Assembly (NCBI GenBank): GCA_010093515.1
Contig: MU001702.1
Location: forward strand, 14,109 to 78,108
DNA: 64,000 nt
DNA from: Lineolata rhizophorae
Lineage: Eukaryota; Ascomycota; Dothideomycetes; Lineolatales; Lineolataceae
Reading direction: 5' to 3'
The notes below the pieces were generated by a model. That model worked only from the letters and a program-made list of their open reading frames with translations. It did no database searches and was not told where the DNA came from. Shown here one piece after another: positions 1-10,718 of this stretch. Every line of letters begins with the position of its first letter. Position 1 is the first letter of the stretch. Both the position numbers and the translations under genes were made by a program.

Positions 1-29
1 GGTGGATTGGGTTGAGGTAGTGGCGAAAC

Positions 30-97
30 CAACGCAGCCAGGGGGTCAACGCAGCCAGGGGGTCAACGCAGCCAGGGGGTCAACGCAGCCAGGGGGT
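30..97. repeat. 17-bp tandem repeat, four copies
   Basis: Four perfect head-to-tail copies of a 17-bp unit (caacgcagccagggggt) at 30-46, 47-63, 64-80 and 81-97. The array may continue left of the window as degenerate copies. It looks like a minisatellite; no coding potential is evident. Confidence 0.95.
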
Positions 98-716
98 GGA
101 CCACGTTAGGTCTTAGCAAGTTATTATATAGGAGTTTTTAGTAGCTATTATAGTATTTCTAGGCTATTTAATGCTATGTTAGATAATCGTATCTTAGCCT
201 TCTAAATGCTCTAAGCACCATGACATGTCCTCGTCCACTGCTCAGACTTGCAAGAGGCGGGCGAACAGATTAGGGACGGCCGAGGTTCTTTGGATTATAG
301 GGCGCAACTAACAGGCCCAAAGCGAACAGCGGAGGCCACAAAGTGGCTAATACAGCATTTGGAGATTCAGCAGTTTGGGCTAGCAGGAAATCTGCTATAT
401 GGGGAGAGAGAACCTGAAACTAGCTAGGACTAACTACCCCTAGCCACGAGAACATGTGGCTGCAATAGTTCTGTTGCTATCAGATCAAAGTTATTCGTGA
501 ACTTTTCGTTCCAAAACCGAGATGAGTTAATTTAGATTTTCCTTTTCTATGCCATCAAACCATGCCATCATAATAAATACAAAATGTCGCTCGTCAAGAG
601 CACAAAAATATAAGCATAGAAGGAGCGTAGAGCATTCGTCACCATACAAAACATGCTACTAGGTGCGGCGGCAACGCGCGTCTGTATATATCAGATGAAA
701 ATATCACCGAGCCCGG
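98..716. other. AT-rich intergenic stretch
   Basis: About 620 bases without a supportable gene. Positions 115-200 are strongly TA-rich (many ta, tta and tag steps), the texture left by repeat-induced point mutation or by an old repeat. The stretch lies 3' of the Egh16-like gene, so it also holds that gene's downstream region. Confidence 0.6.
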
Positions 717-1601
717 TCAGTTAGCCTCCGCTTTGCCCATTGTCCCACGAGTAATGTGCCTCTTGCGCATACGGTAGTCAACAGCACGCTTGCGCGCCGC
801 CGGGGACTGAGTGAATGCGGCCGAGCCGCCAAACGGCCCGGCGACGGCGTCGTTACGGACACGCACGATGCAGACATTGTCAACGCCACCCGCGGAGCCC
901 TCGCACGTCATGTCGGTTGGCATCTGAACAGTGATGGGGAAGTCGGTCGTGGTGGTACGCGACAGGCCGAGGAAGCCGCTGCCGGGCACGTCCACCACCA
1001 TCTCGGCCGACTCGAATGCGTCCGGGTCGGTGCCGCCAGACGTGGGGTCGATGGCGGCATTGAGCGGGCCCGCCCCGTCCTGGTTCACTTGGTGGAACGT
1101 CATGGTGATGGTTCCATCGTCGTTGCACGTTGGCATCCCCGCCGTGGCCCCGTTGCCGGCCGCGCGAGCGACGCCATCCTCGACAGTGCCGTCCGTCGTC
1201 TTCGTCCCTTCCGAGTCGGTCTGCCGCCGCGCTTTAGCTCGCTTGGCTGCATCACCGCCCATGAAGGTGGAAATGGCGGCGTCGGCGTCGACGGGCCCGC
1301 CGCCATTGGTGCGCCCCAGGGCGGAGGCTCGATTCCCGTCTAGCTCGCGGTCGCGGATGATAGAGGTATCGTCTTCGGAGCCACAAAGGGGAGAGGCGCA
1401 GTCACGAGGGGTACCATCAATGACTAAATGGAGTGAGTGGTGATGCCTTGCGGGCGCTGTAATATGAAATGCCAGAGTGCACTCTCACTTACCAGACAGA
1501 CCTGGCATGGTCACATTATTAGCACCTTGGATCTCGGTGATAAGGCCGTGGCCAGAAACGAGAGCTGCGTAAGCAGTGATGACCGCCGTAGAGTAACGCA
1601 T
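717..1601 (-). CDS. Egh16-like secreted protein (GEgh16/MAS-type family)
   Basis: Predicted secreted protein of 271 residues. Exon 1 is 1601-1493 and exon 2 is 1423-717, separated by a 70-nt intron (GTAAGT..TTTAG); the join restores a Val codon. Residues 1-17 form a signal peptide ending before HGLITEIQG. Family hallmarks follow in order: GTPRDC and PLCGSE, an RTNGGGPVDA stretch, CNDDGTITMTFHQVNQDG, IDPTSGGTDPDAF, the QMPTDMTC region, and a C-terminal NVCIVRVRN..AGPFGGSAAFTQ block. The family was first seen in powdery mildew (Egh16) and includes appressorium and pathogenicity proteins (MAS, GAS) of plant and insect pathogens; the biochemical role is unknown. The start is the only ATG giving a signal peptide. 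Family assignment is confident; a role in virulence is only inference. Confidence 0.9.
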
Positions 1602-4087
1602 GTTGAATGTGGAAAGTGGATTGTGTAGAGGTTAAGAGGCTAGATGCAATTTCTTCGGACCTGAGTGAATGAGACAAGCCTCGAAAACGGTTAAGAGTGA
1701 ACGAAAATAGAGTAGTGCGAACCTGCGCCAAGTGCAAAGAATGGAAGGTTCAGATTGCGCAAAGGACAGAAAGGCTATGAGATGCTCGAAATCTTGGAGA
1801 ACAAAATTGAGTCGCTTGGCTAAGGGGGGATGCCAGGTTCTTAAATCCTCGCTGTGCGAGAGAATATGCTTTTGAAATCAGGACCTCGGCATCGATAGAT
1901 TTTGTCATTGTAAACCACGAGTATCTGTGTATGTCCGTTTGAAGAAACAAACTCGTTCTCTCAAACAGCAGGTTACCGATACACGCTGGCAAGTCGCCGA
2001 GCGTCAGAGAAGTGAAATTCACGCAGCCTGAGACTTTGCGCCGGCTGGGACTGACCTGCCGTACAGGGAACAAGCCTTTGGCGTACCATCACAATGTGTC
2101 ATAGTGTAAGGTCTAGATGTTGGGTTCGATCAGATACAAGTGGTTAGCTGTCGTGAAGTAGTGCTCAATACTTTTCCTAAACAGGCTCCTCGCAAAGGGA
2201 AAACTCGAGAATTGGTTTCTAGTGTGGATGGTAACCCACACCATTTGTCCGGGCTCGGCGTTTAAGGTCAACTTCAAACAATACTTTTTTTCAACCTGCG
2301 TTTCGGAGTGGTGATGTTGTACGATAGCATGCCGAGGCAGCTTAATATCAGACACTAGTTTTCATCAGCTGGGTCCGGGCGTTGATGTTGCCGAGGAACA
2401 GAACACAGCGAAAGGCTGTCATTGGTCGATTGCGACGGTTTCAAGTTTGGTTTTGAAGTCCACATTTGAAATCGATCGCCTTGGTGAAACTAGATCGGGA
2501 AGCTCAAAGCCCGAATCCCGTGGACTAGTTAGAAAAGACTATACTGATCTTTCACCGCTTTCGGACCTAGAGATCCTAAAGTGTGGCTCTTTTTCCTGGT
2601 TAGTATTGCAACCTGAGGAAGTCGAAGCGCCGCAGCCTTGGCACTCGGCTAGGCTCACCAGTCTCAACCTCACGTCCCACGATCAAAGCCTTTCAACCCT
2701 AAATGATCTTCATAATTTGCTACCAAATCTCAAATACTTAAGTTTATTAGTCTTATGGTTAGGAAACTGCTCTTAGGTATACTTGATCTCTCAAACAAGT
2801 ACGAAGCAAAAGAAAGCTAAGTCGCAAGACAACTTCCGTACTTGTTTCGGTGCATGAAAGCAAAGGAGGAAAGTTTCTAACGTTATGTGCACGTCTAGAA
2901 GCAGTCACAGGTATTCTAGATTTAAGTCACTATCTACTAAAATGTTAGGCCAATTTGAATTTCAGTTAATAGATATTGTGTGATGTAATTGAAAATACGC
3001 ATGGTCCGCTGTATTTTTTATCTAGTTATTTTATTTCTTACTACAAACGCACGGGGAATCAGTAAATTGTCCACAATCTTAAATTTTTAATCATGGATTT
3101 GGAATAGCAAATAGAGCATATAAAATGATTCTAGCTCAGGAAAACCTAATGTTTGGTAGCGTTATTAGGATGTTGCAAATTGGTTGAAGTAGGAACATCA
3201 CACCTAGACGTGTAAGCTCTCATAGCATGTGTGCTACCTACGTAAGTAAAGCCTTGATAGACAAGCGAGGTCGCGCATAAATAAATCGACCAGTTTGTTC
3301 CGCCCCCTTCTTCTTATATAATATGGTTCCTAGCCTGTTGTAAGAATCGAGCGCGATTGGAGTATACAAAAATGCAAGAACTCGAATAAAGGAGTTTCAC
3401 GTCTTTGCTATTAAACTGAGTGGCAGTTATATGGTGAAGCTGGTTAAACAGCCAAATTTGTGCTACATGCGGCAAATGGCACAATGTTTGATTTTAGTTC
3501 CTGGTCATCTGAAAAGCGGAAACGACACCAAATGCTGATATTTGCGCAATTGGTTTGGTTCTAAAATAGGCTGCCGAGCGTGTCAAGGATGTTTTTCTTT
3601 TTTAAAAGGGAAAGAAAGCAAAAGGCGACATCTACCCGTATTCATGTAGGCGGTCCGCCGGATCCAAATAGAACGTCCACCATGAATATCGGTCGATACA
3701 AGCTAGAACCAGACCACAGCATTATAACATCATTTTGGACTAATGCGACGTAGTAGCGTTGTGCCGAGACGTCTTTATGATCTCAAGAGATCAGTGCAGG
3801 CTTGAACAGTATCCCGCAACACCAAGCGCATTCTCGTCTCCCCAAACCAATACTTTCTAACCAACCGTCTCTGCAGTATGGAATGACCTAAGAGCCGGCC
3901 GTCTGTGCAGGCCAATAACACAATAGCGATTCCCAAAATAGAATCTCTTTCCTTCGTAAACAAAAACTCAAACCCGCAGCAGCCAGTTTCCCTTCGACCT
4001 CGTCCCATTATGTCCTGCCTACCATACTATTCCAAAGCACACCATAACCACACCTACAATTTCACATCACCACCACAAATAGCAACA
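1602..4087. other. Gene-poor, partly AT-rich region
   Basis: No gene I can support in 2.5 kb. Roughly 2780-3620 is AT-rich with many stops in all frames. A short plus-strand open frame at 2447-2776 encodes leucine-rich text resembling the repeat region of an F-box/LRR protein, but it has no F-box and no intact continuation, so it may be a decayed fragment. The last 300 bases are the probable promoter of the gene at 4088. Confidence 0.5.
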
Positions 4088-4881
4088 ATGCAGTCGTTCT
4101 ACTGCCGCACGAACGATTACCTCCACAACACCACCGTCCTCGGGCCCTTGGCCCTAGGCCCCTTCTTGCACCATGACGCGAGGGCGATTGGCTTCGTGAG
4201 TCACCTTCCGGCCTAACGTCACTCCAATCCTCATCTTCCTACCTACGGCCCACTAACCCTTATTCCCAGTACGAAGCCTACGCCTACGCCCAGGCAGCCG
4301 CACCACCCCCCGCCCCCTCCCCCTCCAACCCAAAGCCGCTGCAGAACCTAGCTCGCGAGGCCCTCGCCCTCCTTCTGTCCACCCCCACCATGCCGACCAC
4401 GCCCAAGCACGGCGCCCGCCTCCCCGGCCCCCCGGCCAACGACGCCGGAAACCAGCCCGGCCGCGGACGCAGACCGGGCTCCGCGATCGACCGCGAGCCG
4501 GCTTCCTCGCCGAGCCCGGCGCCGCGCCGCAGCCGCGCGCTCGCGACAGCGGCGAACTGCCGCGTCGAGGTCGTCGTCGCGGCGTCTCCTGGTCCTGCGC
4601 TTCCTCGCCGGCGGCGGCCGCTGATGACGGCGGGCAATTCGCGCGTCGAGGTCGTGGTCGATGCGGCTCGGCGGCCGCCGCCGCCGCTCGTGATGGCGGT
4701 GGATGGCCGGGTCCGGGCCGTGGTTGCGAGGCGTGGGGGTGAGAGAAAGGATGGTCTTGGAGGAGTGAAAAGAGGTGGGCGCACCGACGGGGGAAGGAGG
4801 GTTCAGAAGGGCAGTGAGAGTGCGAAGGGGCAGAGAAGGAGGAGTGAGGTTGATGAGGGGGAGGTTAGAACGAGGGTATGA
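4088..4881 (+). CDS. Hypothetical low-complexity protein
   Basis: Not recognised. The model is exon 1 4088-4195, a 74-nt intron (GTGAGT..TTCCCAG) and exon 2 4270-4881, giving 239 residues in phase 0. The N-terminus (MQSFYCRTNDYLHNTT, then a Gly/Leu/Pro stretch) has amino-acid-like composition and a good CA-rich leader with caacaatg at the start. After the intron comes YEAYAYAQAAAPPP, then a Pro/Ala/Arg-rich tail with three imperfect repeats of an RVEVVVxA-type segment (about residues 132-200). The tail is very basic and GC-rich and could partly be non-coding; a further intron is possible. Support rests on the splice signals and the shared frame, not on homology. Confidence 0.4.
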
Positions 4882-5115
4882 AGGCGGGGAGAAGAGGTCG
4901 AGATGATTATCGGGTGAGGGTGGGTTTTCATGGGCCTAGTGAAGGGAAGAAAATAGGAGAAAATGATGACGAGATCGAAGGAACAAGACGAAGTGATATG
5001 ATAAACCCCTCACAAGATAGTCTAGAGACTCAATTACTAATTAAGGATCGGGCATACCTACTAAATGCTCTACTAACGTCTATACACTTGCGCCATTCTA
5101 CGGCGCATACCGACA

Positions 5116-7011
5116 CTATGCCTTTCTATCACTCCTTTCAAGGCCAGTACCTTCAGGGCCGATACCTTCAGGGCCGGTACCTTCAGCCCCAGCAGCATCA
5201 TCCCCAACACCATTCCCACCACTCTCAGCCGATCGTTCCGCGATCAACACACCTTCCTTCTCCTCCAACTTCCGCGTCCGTTTGCGTCGCCAGCGGTGCC
5301 CGTACACGTACTCGGCGAGCATAAGCGGACAGGACAGCATGCAGATGAATGATAGCGTTGTGAACGTCCAGCCGACGTCCATGGCGTCGATCATGGGCTG
5401 CACGACGGCGGTGCCGACGGCGGCGAAGCAGCAACGGACGAGGTTGATGCTGGCCGTGACAGAGGAGGCGCGCGTGATGAAGAGGTCGACCATGAGAGTT
5501 GCTTGGCGGGCGGGGGAATTAGTAAGGCCGCCGATATAAAAGGGTCGACTAGATCAAAAAAAAAAAGAGGGAAATGACAGGGGTGCGCATTCAAAGCGCT
5601 CGTGCGAATAAACGGAAAGTGAGTCCCTACATGTAGTGGATAGGAGAGCCATGTTCAGGCCTCCGATGAAGAAGTGAAAGATGATTGGCGCCGCCAAATG
5701 GACTCTATACTGCAGCGTCCAGCCGAATGCGATCACGCTAGCATTCAATCCCGCCGTAGGTGCGATCAATGACCTGATCCGTGCCCTCTCAATCATTTCC
5801 ACCTCTTGCGGCGCTTCTTCGCCCCTCTCCGCCTTAGCCGCGGCCTCCTTGCACAGCTGGACTTTGTAGTCCCGATTCATAACCTTCCCCATGACAAGGC
5901 TAGCCACGAAGGACCCGGCGCCATTCGAGATAAACGCCAGCCCGATGTCCAGCTCGCTCAGGCCGTACCTATCCGCCAGTATCGTCGCGATGGCGACCAT
6001 GCTGACCTGCCACGTGACGAAATGCAGCCCCGCGAACAACAGACAGCAGACGACGTCGACTTCCTTGAGCATCTTGACCGGGCCGAGCAAGTCGACCTTC
6101 TTCTTAGGCGGCAGCGCGGCCCTGAGCTCTTCGGCATTGGGGGCCGCCGGCGGCGTCAGCAGCTTGACCGGAGGCCGCCCGTACCAGGGCGGCGGCACGC
6201 GGCCGTCGCCGACGATGCCGCGCAGCGTCTCGGGCACCAGGAGCGCGTAGCCGATCCAGCAAAGCGCGAAGAAGGCGGTCAGGAAGACGAAGATGCCGTG
6301 CCAGCCGGTGTACTCGGCGAAGAGGCCGCCGAGGATGGGTCCGAAGGCGGTGCCCATGCCGCCGAGCCCCATGTAGAAGCCCATGAAGCCGCCGCGGCGG
6401 CTCACGTGCACGACGTCGCCGATGACGCCCGAGCCGAGCGCCACGTTGGGCGCCGAGCCCGCCGCCTGCATCGCGCGCAGCACCATGAGCGCCGCGTACG
6501 AGTCCGTCACGCTCATGCCGACGCAGCTGCCGATGAAGACGGCCAGCGTCGCGATGTACAGCGGGCGTCGCCCGTGGATGTCCCCGATCGAGGCCCAGAT
6601 CGTCGGCGCGATCGCTTGCGCCACCAGGTACGTGGTCACCGTCAGGTTGATCTGCGAGACGGTCACGCCGACGTCGCGCGCGATGGTGGGGATGGCCGGC
6701 GTGTAGGTTACGGAGGCGAAGGGGGAGGCCAGGCCGATGAGGCAGACGATGATGATGATGCCGAGGCGTTGGGCCTTGCTGAAGGCGCTGTAGGTTGCCT
6801 CAGGCGAGTTCTGCTGAGCCGCATTCTGGGTCGTCTTCCCGTCATCATCGCCGTCATGATGGTCCTCGGCGGCGCCATTGCTCTGGTCGTTGTCGTTGCT
6901 GTCGGCTTTCTCGATGTCGTCGTTTGGGAGCGGGGCCTTGTGGCTGTGCTCGTCCTTGACTGAGGCTGGAGAAACCTTTGCCCCTTCCGGTCTAGGGGCT
7001 TCTTGACTCAT
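5116..7011 (-). CDS. MFS transporter, DHA1 drug:H+ antiporter type (Qdr/Dtr-like)
   Basis: Integral membrane transporter of 588 residues, probably exporting drugs or small organic molecules by proton antiport. Exon 1 is 7011-5631 and exon 2 is 5501-5116; the 129-nt intron has an ACTAAT branch site, and the join (MALLSTTSTLMVDLF) restores a helix common in the family. Residues 1-83 are polar and acid-rich with no hydrophobic segment. Membrane segments start near residue 84, with motif A as GDIHGRRPLYI around 143-153 and a charged central loop containing PPKKKVDLLGP. After the last helix (LMLAEYVYGHRWRRKR) the tail carries imperfect GPEGT repeats, mirrored in a 15-bp DNA repeat at about 5140-5190. 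Substrate cannot be read from sequence. The Nudix gene at 7327 is divergent and shares the promoter. Confidence 0.9.
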
Positions 7012-7326
7012 GGCTTAGCCTGCATCCATGAACGTGTTCCGGTGAGAAAAGTCTTGGGGCCAAGAGAATCTGGTCTTTACGGCAATGTTGCTTTAAAGCG
7101 CGCACGCAGGGAAGCTTTCAACGGCTGCCTTGTCGACGCGTTCTTGAAGAGACGTGCCATTGCGTTGACTCATTCCCCTTTGCCCCTAACATTCAAAACG
7201 AGCTCTTCAAGCCATCCGAGTTTGCCGATATCGGACTTAGACCTTGTTATTTCCGGCAGCGGACGAATTGCACGCCCACGAGGTGCGTTCTAGTACTAGG
7301 AACCGAGTGTTGAGCAGCCAGGCACA
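7012..7326. promoter_or_regulatory. Divergent promoter, MFS transporter / Nudix gene
   Basis: A 315-base interval between two divergent start codons (7011 minus, 7327 plus). It must hold both promoters and leaders. I see no clear TATA box or recognisable operator. Confidence 0.5.
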
Positions 7327-8181
7327 ATGACCACGGCTCCAAAATCCCCAAGTTGGAGCGTGCCGCACCCGCGCGTGGGCGTCGGCGTCTTCATTCTGAA
7401 CGACGCCGGCCAATTCGTCATGGGAGAGCGGAAAGGCAGCCACGGCGCAGGTCAGTCCCATCACCATCCACTTTCAATATCATCACCAATTGCAGATAGT
7501 TGCAGTTAGTGAAGGCCTACTACGACTGAAATAAGTGTAGCGCTTATGGGCTGAAACATGCTCAAAAAAATCCGGCTAACGGAGGAGACATGAGACGAGC
7601 GATGCAGGTACGTGGGCCCTCCCGGGAGGCCATCTAGAACTCGGCGAATCCTTCGAGGCGTGCGCAGCGCGGGAGGTGCACGAGGAGACGGGCCTGCGCG
7701 TCGCCGACTGCGTCTTCCTGACGGCCACCAACGATGTGATGGAGGACGCCTGCAAGCACTACGTGACCATCTTCGTCGGCTGCAGGATCACGGGCGGGAA
7801 CGAGACTCCGCAGGTGGGTTGGCGCAACTCGAACCATTTGTGAATTTTTGTGTTCAGTTTTGCTGCCTATTTCATCTTCTTTTCGAAGGAACCGAAATAT
7901 TTATAGGCACACGGGCTGGTTATATTTATACTGACGTTTTGACTTTTTTGTTTCGCTTGGCAAAGCTGCTGGAGCCGGATAAATGCGCGGGCTGGGAGTG
8001 GGTCGATTGGCCGAGCATGCGCGCCTGGGCACGCCTTCAACAGCAGTACCACGACAGCAGCAACAACGCGATCGAGATGCGCAAGTTTGAGAGCCGGCCG
8101 CTGTTCTCGCCCATGCTGTCCCTCATCGACACGCGGCCGGGATTCGCTCCTGCGGAGGCATTTCGGAGGAATCGTGCTTAA
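7327..8181 (+). CDS. Nudix hydrolase, NUDT15/MTH2-like
   Basis: Predicted (deoxy)nucleoside triphosphate pyrophosphatase of 181 residues. Three exons: 7327-7450, 7608-7813 and 7966-8181, with GTCAGT..GCAG and GTGGGT..AAAG introns; the joins are phase 1 then phase 0. The Nudix box is complete: G49-x5-E55-x7-R63-E64-V65-x-E67-E68-x-G70-L71. The preceding HPRVGVGVFIL and following KHYVTIFVG strands, and WEWVDWPS late in the protein, match the NUDT15 pattern. NUDT15-type enzymes hydrolyse oxidised or modified nucleotides such as 8-oxo-dGTP; substrate here is inferred from the family only. It is a cytosolic-type protein with no signal peptide. The second exon starts with gtacgt directly after the AG, which could trap automatic gene finders. 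Confidence 0.9.
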
Positions 8182-8761
8182 GCTTTGGTGGGGTGAGGGA
8201 GACGGCACTTGTAGTCGTTGGGGGAGGCCCGCGATGGCGATCGCCCGGTTTTCTATGTCGTTTTATGCATGCCGAGGCTTATATACGCCCAGGACATGTT
8301 GGGGCACAAGAGAACCAGAGGCGTAGGACGCGATCCAACATTGACCACGATACGAATACGCCGAGAGACAAAATGCCGCGTAGACTCGGACGGGTATTGG
8401 ATTGAAAGCCGTCCAGCTGATGAACGGATGGGATGTTTGAGCGAATAACTGAAATCGGTGATGATCCTGCAATGCATTTGACTTCGCTATGCTATATCAA
8501 AACAAGGTGAGACATCTGACAGGAGCCGCGATTGGAAACATCAGCACTAGATCGACCAGGCTAGAAGAGGAAAACGCAAAACCTAGTTTATACGTCTTAG
8601 CCGTCGCAATGGCAACCAATGTGGCGTCAACAAGTGGAATACGAACGGGAAAAGGAAATTCTAAGACACCATTCTAGAGAGGCAGGGCTCCAATGCAGCA
8701 AACTAAGATGACAAATGTAAATGCTTCTACGGGAACGACAACTCACTTACCTCCTTCCAAC
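8182..8761. other. Intergenic region between convergent genes
   Basis: 580 bases between the stop codons of the Nudix gene and the acyltransferase. It holds both 3' ends; I see no other gene and no strong terminator-like structure. Confidence 0.6.
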
Positions 8762-10718
8762 CTAATCAAACGTATGCATCCCTCCCTCCTCCACCAACCT
8801 GTCCATAACCTTCTCCTCCAAGCTAACCATAACATCTACCCCACTATCATACCACTTCCGCTGGCCCGCGTCCACCCCTCCAGCCTCGAACAAACAAATC
8901 AAACCATCCATAGCCGGCATCACTGGCAGCGCCATCCTGGGCCTCAGCTTCACCCCAGCGCCCGCATCCCCCTCCGCCTCCGTACCACCGCTCTCCTCCC
9001 TCCTGCCGGCCACCAGCGTCGGCGCCCGCTCCCCTCCTCTTCCCTCCTCCTCCGCGCCCCTGCTCCGAAAATCCACCTGCTGCAGCCCCATCCCGGTCCA
9101 CGTCGTCACCATCGTGTGCCGCTGCCCCAGAAACGCGTCCCAATAGCGCTGTGGACTCGCCGCGTGCACGGCGCGGTGCAGCGCCGCCGTCACGTTGGGG
9201 GGCTCGCGGAAGGCCGTCAGCGCGCGCGCCAGCGCGTCTGACAGGTTGCTGGCCGTTGGCGCGAGCTCGGGGCCAATTGGCGGCGCGGTCGAGGCCGCTG
9301 GCGGCGGCCAGGTGGCGGCTGCGTTAGCGATGGGGGAGCCGACGAAGGTTGGGGGAAGAGGCGGGGAGAGGCGGGGGCGGAGGTCCATGGCGAGGGTTAG
9401 GTGCGCCGGGAGGTCGAAGGTGAAGGTTAGAGAGGGCGTGGTTGAGCAGCGGGCACGTAAGATGAGGCGCCAGATGTGGCCAAGAAGGGTGGTCATACGG
9501 GAAGGGCTAGCGGGAAGACCTGCCACGATGAAGGCGGGGGGTGGTTCGGCGTTGATGAGGCATTGGAGCTACGACCCCGATGTTAGCAGGTCCACGTCCG
9601 CTGTTTAGGCTAGGGATGATTGATGCTCGGGGCGAATGTGCATGGGAGCCGGATATGAATGCGGGAGGCAGAGCCCAACTCACTTCTTCGCCGGAAAAGT
9701 GAAACACCACAGTCTTCACTGACTTGCTCGTGTCAAGCTCACACCATGGAATTGGTTGTCCGAACGGCTCGACTAGTTCCTGGGGGATTTCCAGTGGAAT
9801 CTCCGTCGACTTCTGCGCCCACGCGGGACAGTTCTTGCCAGAAGCCCAGTAGTCGTACCGCAGCATCGGGAGCGCGTCGGCAGTCTCGATCAGACCAGGG
9901 TCCCGGCTGTCTGAGTTCCCGGCAAATCCATCCAGGAGGGGCGGGTTGAACAGCGGCGGATAAGTAGGGAGACTACTCGGGGATGGAACTCGTTTTAGTC
10001 ACCGCGATTTCCAAGTTGCACGTTTGAAAAATCTGTGTGGAAGGGTAGGGAGCATGGGCACGGTGCTTTTGGCTGACCCTTGATTCAACGCAGTCCAATT
10101 TCCCATGAACTGCATGACTGACTGCGCATCGCCTAGCGGGTGTGCGAGCTTGACTGCCACAACCAGCCCGCCACACGCAAATGTCGTGCACTGAACCGCC
10201 ATAGCGGGCACGCCCTCGGCGGGTCCGTGGTTATTGAGTGCGAGCGTGACCGCGGGCGTCAAGTCTCGGACGGTATTGGGGTAGAACTGCCAGTGTGGCC
10301 GTGCATTCCGACTTGTGGGCTCCTCGAATGCCGACGCGACCGTCATCGGGGAGTGCGCGACTGCGAACTCGGCGCCGGGGTCATTCAACGTGTTCCAGGC
10401 GACCATGAGGCGGCCATGCCGCTCGTGGTGCGCGCTGCTTCCGGGCTTGCTTGGTGCCCATTGCAGCTGCCCGGCCCAGTGGGGGAACTCGTCTAGCGCC
10501 TTGCGGAAGGAGTCGAGGAGCTGGGAGGTCGAGAAAGGCGGGATGCCGGGGACGCTGAGGGGCGAGTCGAAGACCCAGAGGGCGGCCGTGGGCGCGAAGT
10601 TGATGACGGTAGCGTCAATGATGGAGAGGCGTGAGCTCTGCGGCCGGCTTCCGGGAGTCTTGGGCAGGACCCGATCTCGAGAGAGGACTTGGACGCCCAG
10701 GGAGCTTTCAATTGACAT
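8762..10718 (-). CDS. BAHD-type acyltransferase (transferase family)
   Basis: Acyl-CoA-dependent O- or N-acyltransferase of about 578 residues, related to trichothecene 3-O-acetyltransferase-type and plant BAHD enzymes. The catalytic HxxxD motif is intact as HPLGD at residues 193-197, inside VKLAHPLGDAQS. Model: exon 1 10718-10078, exon 2 9972-9684, exon 3 9568-8762. Intron 2 is clear (GTGAGT, branch TGCTAAC, GTAG). Intron 1 is less certain: the acceptor at 9973 and an ACTAA branch are good, but I chose donor GTCAGC at 10077 because the later GTGACT would leave a 30-nt intron. The C-terminal DFGWG-type motif is only weakly present, as VDF after a QRYWDAFLGQRHTMVTTW segment. Exon 3 contains a Gly/Glu-rich insert. 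Substrate unknown; no biosynthetic core enzyme lies nearby. Confidence 0.82.

Noticed and set aside
5806-6963. 385-codon plus-strand frame opposite the MFS transporter
   Set aside because: Arg/Asp/His-rich antisense shadow; the minus strand shows transporter helices and motif A.
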